Shown piece by piece: positions 57,821-64,000 of a DNA stretch of 64,000 bases; position 1 is the first letter of the stretch, and each line of letters begins with the position of its first letter. A program made the position numbers and the translations under genes. Under the pieces are notes generated by a model, which was not told the DNA's origin, searched no databases, and saw only the letters and a list, made by a program, of their open reading frames with translations. This DNA is from Portunus trituberculatus. Its lineage: Eukaryota; Arthropoda; Malacostraca; Decapoda; Portunidae. The DNA is taken from assembly GCF_017591435.1 (NCBI RefSeq), contig NC_059268.1, positions 21,006,684 through 21,070,683 of the forward strand, given 5' to 3'.

Positions 57821-58371
57821 GTAGAGCCACATGGGCAGGTTAGCTAGTGTCCCTCTCCTTATCGACACGTGAGAAGTGAGGACCGCCCGACACGTTTTCC
57901 CTTGAATATATACATGTTGATTTTATTGAGGCTTCCTTATGGCGCATTTCCTGTCTTGGAGTGATTGACAGACTGTCATAAGGCGCACCAGTAGTGGCGT
58001 CACGGGAACACGTCAGGGTGGACAGGATTAGATTCACTACACTATTCTAAGTCTTTCTTGTGTTAGTTTGCAAATAACGCATCGCACCAACTGTTACACT
58101 GCCTCTGCTTGTTGAACTCTGCGGATGTTCATTGCTTGCTTTCTAAACCTCACCTTCATACTCTGCTTTTCTCCCAAACTTTCTCTATGGTACTCACGCG
58201 CGCACCCTTTTCCTCCATTTTTCTCTAGTTTTTTCTTCTTTTTTTTATGAACGTTGTCCTATTTCAACTCCTTGTCTATCAGTTTATATATGTGACTCTT
58301 CATCTCTTCATCTCCTAAAACGTGACTTTCTTTTTTACGTTCTTACTGTTTATCTCTGCCTACACGTGTGA

Positions 58372-58567
58372 CCGTATTCAGAAACGCCTTCTTCTCTCAC
58401 TATGACAATTTTCCAAGGCCACAGATACAACTGACCGGGTTTTCAAGACAGTTTCTCCTTATAAATATTGCCAATCATAAAAATACTCTTAAAAGCACGA
58501 ATATTTTCAACTGGAGTTCTTGGAAAGCAGTGATGGTGAGAGAGCAAAGTGTTTCAGAATACGGGCC
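58372..58567 (+). mobile_element. Family B MITE, full-length
   Basis: CGTATTCAGAAACGCCTTCT to AGTGTTTCAGAATACGGGCC. 57821-58371 before it holds nothing recognised. Confidence 0.75.
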
Positions 58568-58732
58568 ATTGTTACCGTACCATAAGTCTCTCACCCACAC
58601 CTCAGATATTTGTACATGAATTTAGACTCGCCATGGTGATTTTAACCTAACCTAATATAACAACTTTTTTCCCTCTTTTGTGGGGAAATAAATCGCCATT
58701 CCGCCTCACTAAAATGTCTATTCTACGTTACA

Positions 58733-58900
58733 GACACACACACACACACACACACAGAAACGCACGCACACACACACGTTCAGCAGCAGATGTGAAGGCA
58801 GGATGTGACAGTCGGAGAAACAAGAAGCGACAATACTATAATGACACCTGCCAACCTTCCATATCTTGTCTTTCCACGACGCACGTTTACTCTGTCGCGT

Positions 58901-58956
<56 letters not shown>
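58733..58956. repeat. (CA)n microsatellites
   Basis: CA 58733-58757 and 58903-58956. Confidence 0.96.
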
Positions 58957-58958
<2 letters not shown>

Positions 58959-59039
58959 TCAGGATGCAGCATCTGACGCCACTATTAATCTGCTTCACCC
59001 TAACACTCACTTAATCCACGTCCTGTAACCTGCGCCATC

Positions 59040-59755
59040 ACTCACCCTCTGCGCCTTCCCGCTCAGAGCCCAGCGCCCCTCCACGCCCCACGCCCCTCCA
59101 CGACGCCGCCGCCGCCGCCGCCTCCAAAACTCATCCCGCTGTGGTCGCTATCTCCACTCGGCTCCACCTTTCACCGTCACTCCCTCTATCATTACCTTCC
59201 GGAGTAATGACAGCCACAACTACGACTGGTACTGCTACGACCATAATAATTCTACAGCTTCTTCTATTTCTACAGCCTGCTTTACTAGTACTGTTGTTGC
59301 TCTTCTACTACTACTACTACTATTACTACTTATATCTTTACTGCCACTACTACACTGAGACCTCCCCTCCTCACCACCACCACCACTACCACCATCACCA
59401 GGACGGGCACGCAGCAGGCACCGTCCCATCAACTCCACCACCGCCGGCGGCTGTTACCGTCAAGTCACGAGGCTTTGTTTGGCTGCGGGTGAAAGCCTAC
59501 CAGTATTACGGGCCTCAACCCTTTCTCTCCCGACCCGCCAGCCCCCAATAGGCCTACTCTGACTATATCCGCCCGTCATTCCGCCAGTTTATGTAGGCCT
59601 ACACTATATTCCCCATCACGGCCGTCTGAGACTCATCTGGCCTCGAGATAGACATACATTCCCCTCAAGGCGACTCACGCATTGCTGTAGCGGCGACATG
59701 CAGGATGGCTCGTCTGGTCCCCGTGTGTTAAGGCGCTGAGCTTATCCACCAACCT

Positions 59756-59757
<2 letters not shown>
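59040..59757. other. C-rich and CAC/CTA-rich stretch, no gene
   Basis: A (GCC)n run at 59104-59120 and mixed ACT/CAC triplets at 59300-59400. A 136-codon frame through it is low complexity. TAGGCCTA at 59549 and 59594. Confidence 0.4.

Positions 59758-59816
<59 letters not shown>
59758..59816. repeat. (GT)n microsatellite
   Basis: About 59 bases of GT repeats. Confidence 0.97.
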
Positions 59817-59817
<1 letters not shown>

Positions 59818-59897
59818 GTAGTTCCCATGACGTGAGCTAAACATTCATGTGGTTTACTTTCTGCATCTATGTTTATCTAGTTTTTCCTTTAGTTAGC

Positions 59898-60070
<173 letters not shown>

Positions 60071-60530
60071 AGCCTCAAGGGTTACGCCACACGCGTCGCT
60101 AGGCTTACCCTTGTGTACAGAATTCCCTTGCTTTGCCTGGACTTATTCACGGTCACTTGCTGCGTCACTGCGGCGGGGCGACGCGTGAGTGGCTACAGAA
60201 GAGGCGGCAGTGAAGTATTGGCTGCTTGTGGCCACGCAGAGGAGCGCAGGACAGGGAGGCGATGAAGGCCGCGGCGGGCATAACCTACTTGTTAGTCCCG
60301 AGAGGAAGCCACGTCACGCCAAGCCATCCTGATGTGGTATAGGCTTACTGGGGCACACACTTGACTAGGCCTAAGCTTTTGTGTCGCCAGCTGAAGTGCA
60401 TATGGCTTTGTTTGTGGGGATCATTAGCAGCTTTATTGAGACGTGGACGCGAATCGTGCTCACTCACTCGTACACTTATTCATGTCACTTAAGATTGATA
60501 CTGGTGTACTGAGATCATCAAATGTGGGAA

Positions 60531-60744
60531 TTAACCCCTTCAGTACTGGGACGCATTTTTACCTTGAGTTTTTTGGTATGATTAGACGATTTTATTGACA
60601 TTTGGAAGGGTCTATGGAGATCAGAAGATTAATGGTCAGAATCTTCACTAGTTTAATCCTCACATAAGTTTCTGAAGCTGTATAAAATCATCGAATAGTA
60701 ACCAGAATAGATATGAACACGTGTCCTGGTACTAAAGAGGTTAA
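60531..60744 (-). mobile_element. Family A MITE, full-length, shared TTAA
   Basis: TTAACCCCTTCAGTACTGGG to GGTACTAAAGAGGTTAA. Its right TTAA is also the left TTAA of the next copy. Confidence 0.85.
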
Positions 60745-60948
60745 CCCCTTCAGTACTGGGACATTTTTTACCTTGAAATTTGTGTATGATAAGACCATTT
60801 TATTGACATCAGGAAAGGTTTATGGCGATCAGAAGATAAATTGCCAGAATCTTCAGTGTTTTAATCCCAACATAAGTTTCTGAAGCTTCATAAAATCATC
60901 AAATAGTAACCAGACTAAATATGAAAGCGTTTCATGGTACTGAAAAAA
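60741..60948 (-). mobile_element. Family A MITE, back-to-back copy
   Basis: TTAACCCCTTCAGTACTGGG to CATGGTACTGAAAAAATAA. Same orientation as its neighbour and right end decayed. Confidence 0.8.
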
Positions 60949-61132
60949 TAATAATAGTAACAATGCCCTTTTGTTCGCTATGAGTTAGGTGACTGTATCT
61001 GTATCTACTCATGATTCGTCTCCTTTGTCTCCTTGTAGAGAAAACCCATGATTAAGAAAGCAGTGCAGCTGGGCAGACACTGATACTGTATCCTTCTGCA
61101 TCCTTCAATATAGTTAAAGCCGTGACTGACGT

Positions 61133-61351
61133 AGGTATTAAGAAATCAACTTGCTTTCTTACCACGATAAATTTTCAAGCTAACATAGACGAATAGCGAG
61201 ATTTTCAAGGCAGTTTTTCTTTAAGATATACTAGAAATCTTTGCTAACCTATCACTGAAACCTTATAGATATTAGAAACAAAAGTATCTTCAGCTATAGA
61301 GCCTTTGGAAAATAGTGATAGTGAGAGACCAAAGCTTTTCAGAATACCAGC
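61133..61351 (+). mobile_element. Family B MITE, full-length
   Basis: GGTATTAAGAAATCAACTTGC to AGCTTTTCAGAATACCAGCC. Confidence 0.7.
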
Positions 61352-61616
61352 CTGACACGTTTCTTATTCCATCTTATCGCACGCAAATGTCATCATCTCC
61401 TTCTCGTGATTGTCCCTTCCTAACAAGATAGAATACCGTACAGCAAGATGATAAGAGTCCAACTGAATCCTCGATATGCTTATCCCGATGTCTCCCGTAC
61501 ATATCCTCTCTTGTCACACGTACACACATACACACACACAGCTATACACTCTCAGAACACTCGCCTCGATAAGCAGAGACTAATGACGCGGTGATGTATA
61601 GTTAAGTAACGAAGTT

Positions 61617-61827
61617 GTAATGTCCATAGCACCAAGGGAAGTATTTTAATCCTTCTGGTTACTATTTGGCGATTTTATACAGCTTCAAAAACTTATGTGG
61701 GGAATAAAATAGTGAAGACTCTACCCATTAATCTTCTGACCTCCATAGACCCTTTATAATGTAAATAAAATCGTCTAATCATATCCAAACTCGAGGTAAA
61801 AATGCGTCCCAGAACTTAAGAGATTAA
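61617..61827 (+). mobile_element. Family A MITE, left end decayed
   Basis: Body GGTTACTATTTGGCGATTTT; ends CAGAACTTAAGAGATTAA. AATAAAATCGTC is intact. Confidence 0.7.
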
Positions 61828-62214
61828 AGCCATGTTGTATTGTATTCTTCTGTTCTATCACACGTATATACCCCGTCCTACTTTACTCTCTACCTCTCTC
61901 TTTCTCTCTCTCCCTCTCTCAATCCAAGCATCCACTCCCCATCCATATCACAGAGCGGTGTGGGGGAGGGATCGGTGCAACAGTGACCATATGCACTTAC
62001 TCGTCCCTCCCACCGCCAGCTCGGGTAACCTTCTATCGGCCTTCCTACGCCGCGGCTGCTACGCCTTATAATGTAGCCAATGCCGCTGCATACTATCTCT
62101 GGCACTAACGGCACCCTCCCTCGCGGTAATTGGACGCACATGTGTTCCCTCCGCGGTGCAATAGGCTCATAAATCACGCTACTCTCCCAAGGCTCCAAGG
62201 CTCCAAAGCTCTAA

Positions 62215-62518
62215 GGCTCGTATTCTCAAACACTTCTGTGCTTCACCTTCATTATTTCAAGAGGGTTTTTATAAAGTGTTTTTACAGTTCTAGAGGCAGA
62301 GTGACAAAGTTTCTACATTCTACATACTGGAGAAACACTCTTTTAAAAGACGCTACTCGAAATAATAAGGGTTTTAAGGTGTTTCTACGGTTCTAGAGGC
62401 AATGACAATATTTGTACATTATTAACTGTAGAAACACACATGAAAACCCGGCTAATCATCCCTGTGCCCTTGAAAAACAGTTGTGGTGAAAGAGCAATGT
62501 GTTTCTGAATACGGAACT
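62215..62518 (-). mobile_element. Family B MITE with internal duplication
   Basis: GGCTCGTATTCTCAAACACT to TGTGTTTCTGAATACGGAAC. TTTCTACGGTTCTAGAGGCA-type sequence and the ACTGNAGAAACAC block occur twice, making it about 300 bases. Confidence 0.7.
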
Positions 62519-62988
<470 letters not shown>

Positions 62989-63316
62989 AAGGCCACACAT
63001 CGTGTTAGACACAGACCGGCGCGGCTCACAAGGTAATTTTTACAGTCATCATACCCTTACCTCACCTCATAACCGAACCTCCAACCCGGCAGCCTCCCTC
63101 CCTTCCTGCCTCCCTCGTCCATCTCATGTTAACTCACTCAATGGACCGCTGCACTCACACCGAGACTGAAGCGTGCAGGTACAGTACAAGGATTACTTCA
63201 AATATGCCTTGCTTTTTCCTATTAGATTTTCGAATGCTGTTATAGTGTTGGTACTTAATGCCAACTTGAGTGTAATTTCTATTTGCTTGTGTGGAGAGAC
63301 GCTATAGATAACAAGT

Positions 63317-63532
63317 TTAATATCTTCAGTACTAAGACGCGTTTTCATATTCACTCTGCTTACTGTTTGGTGATTTTTTATACAGCTTGAGAAACTTATC
63401 TGGGGAGTTAGAATAGTGAAGACTCTGGCCATTAATCTTCTGATTTCCATAAACCCTTCCTAATGTCAATAAAATCGTCTAATCGTACACAAATCTCAAG
63501 GTAAAAATACGTCCAAGTACTGTAGGGGTTAA
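63317..63532 (+). mobile_element. Family A MITE, full-length
   Basis: TTAATATCTTCAGTACTAAG to CAAGTACTGTAGGGGTTAA, both TTAA intact. Confidence 0.8.
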
Positions 63533-63575
63533 GAAGATAAGGTCGTGTTTCATATTTGTGAGAGAAGAGGAAAAG

Positions 63576-63794
63576 ATGACTGGTGTTCAGAAATTTATGT
63601 ATGAGAATTTGGTGTCTTCGTCGCTGTCGCCCCAAAGAGTATTGAAGGAAAAAGTCTCTGTAGGAAAGCTCGTCCACTGCATATCGTTCGTTCTTGAAGC
63701 TCAGCGAAACAATATGAAACTGCAACCAAAACTCCGAAGCACGTGGGTGTTTTTACTTGCCCTTCGGTACAAGAATGTCAAAGTTGGACCATAA
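63576..63794 (+). CDS. Unassigned open frame, 72 codons
   Basis: ATGACTGGTGTTC opens MTGVQKFMYENLVSSSLSPQ, running on through a Lys/Arg/Val-rich tail to TAA at 63792. Amino-acid composition is protein-like and free of simple repeats. The minus strand is also open across most of it. No domain, promoter or splice signal. It starts 43 bases after a family A MITE. 63795-64000 shows nothing. Confidence 0.25.
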   Translation: MTGVQKFMYENLVSSSLSPQRVLKEKVSVGKLVHCISFVLEAQRNNMKLQPKLRSTWVFLLALRYKNVKVGP

Positions 63795-64000
63795 ACTGTT
63801 TTACGTTCCCCCTCCAACGCTGCCTCTTTCATTCTACACTTTATTGCTGTATCAGGATTCATATACGCGAATAACTAACATATAACGCTCTTTTAATGAC
63901 GTTTTGGCTAATAAGTGCTCATCTGAGTTCTCTTTGATCGTGAGATGAAGAACGCACAATGTTGCACCTTTTGTATTCTACTTCCGTTGGCTCTGTGTCT

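Overview
The window looks like nuclear DNA from a decapod crustacean, most likely a crab. That is an inference from its make-up: extreme density of long pure dinucleotide and trinucleotide microsatellites, a tRNA-derived SINE, decayed 3' ends of a Jockey-like LINE, and no compact operon-like coding. Nothing bacterial, viral or organellar was recognised. No complete gene can be read. The window is mostly intronic or intergenic sequence with short candidate exons on both strands, so all gene calls are single exons at low to moderate confidence and without a recognised product. Repeats dominate. By hand tally simple repeats fill about 4.4 kb (about 7 percent), and two short interspersed families fill roughly another 14 percent. 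Family A (18 copies) is about 210 bp, has terminal inverted repeats starting CCCYTTCAGTAC and sits between TTAA sites, as expected of piggyBac-type MITEs. Family B (27 insertions) is about 200-220 bp with GTATTC...GAATAC termini. Layout: 1-5 kb has LINE tails and a CCAAT-rich promoter-like block (2.8-3.7 kb); 5-12 kb has GA/CT tracts, A and B copies, candidate exons and a run of TAGGCCTA palindromes; 13-16 kb has candidate minus-strand exons (14978-15051 and 15466-15657, compatible phases); 17-23 kb has a compound microsatellite, an inverted arrangement of four B copies, and a start-codon exon at 19121-19164; 24-34 kb has local tandem duplications and many B copies; 34-40 kb has candidate exons, a dispersed repeat pair, the SINE and a micro-exon at 39750-39785 that is in phase with the exon at 19121; 41-44 kb is GC-rich with a promoter-like cluster (five CCAAT boxes and a full CRE) followed by a possible terminal exon; 44.4-45.8 kb is almost pure A/T-rich microsatellite; 46-64 kb is again mostly MITEs and microsatellites with another CRE/ATGGCGGCC block at 54.2 kb. 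The window offers no evidence that the candidate exons work together, except the two same-strand pairs with matching splice phase noted above.
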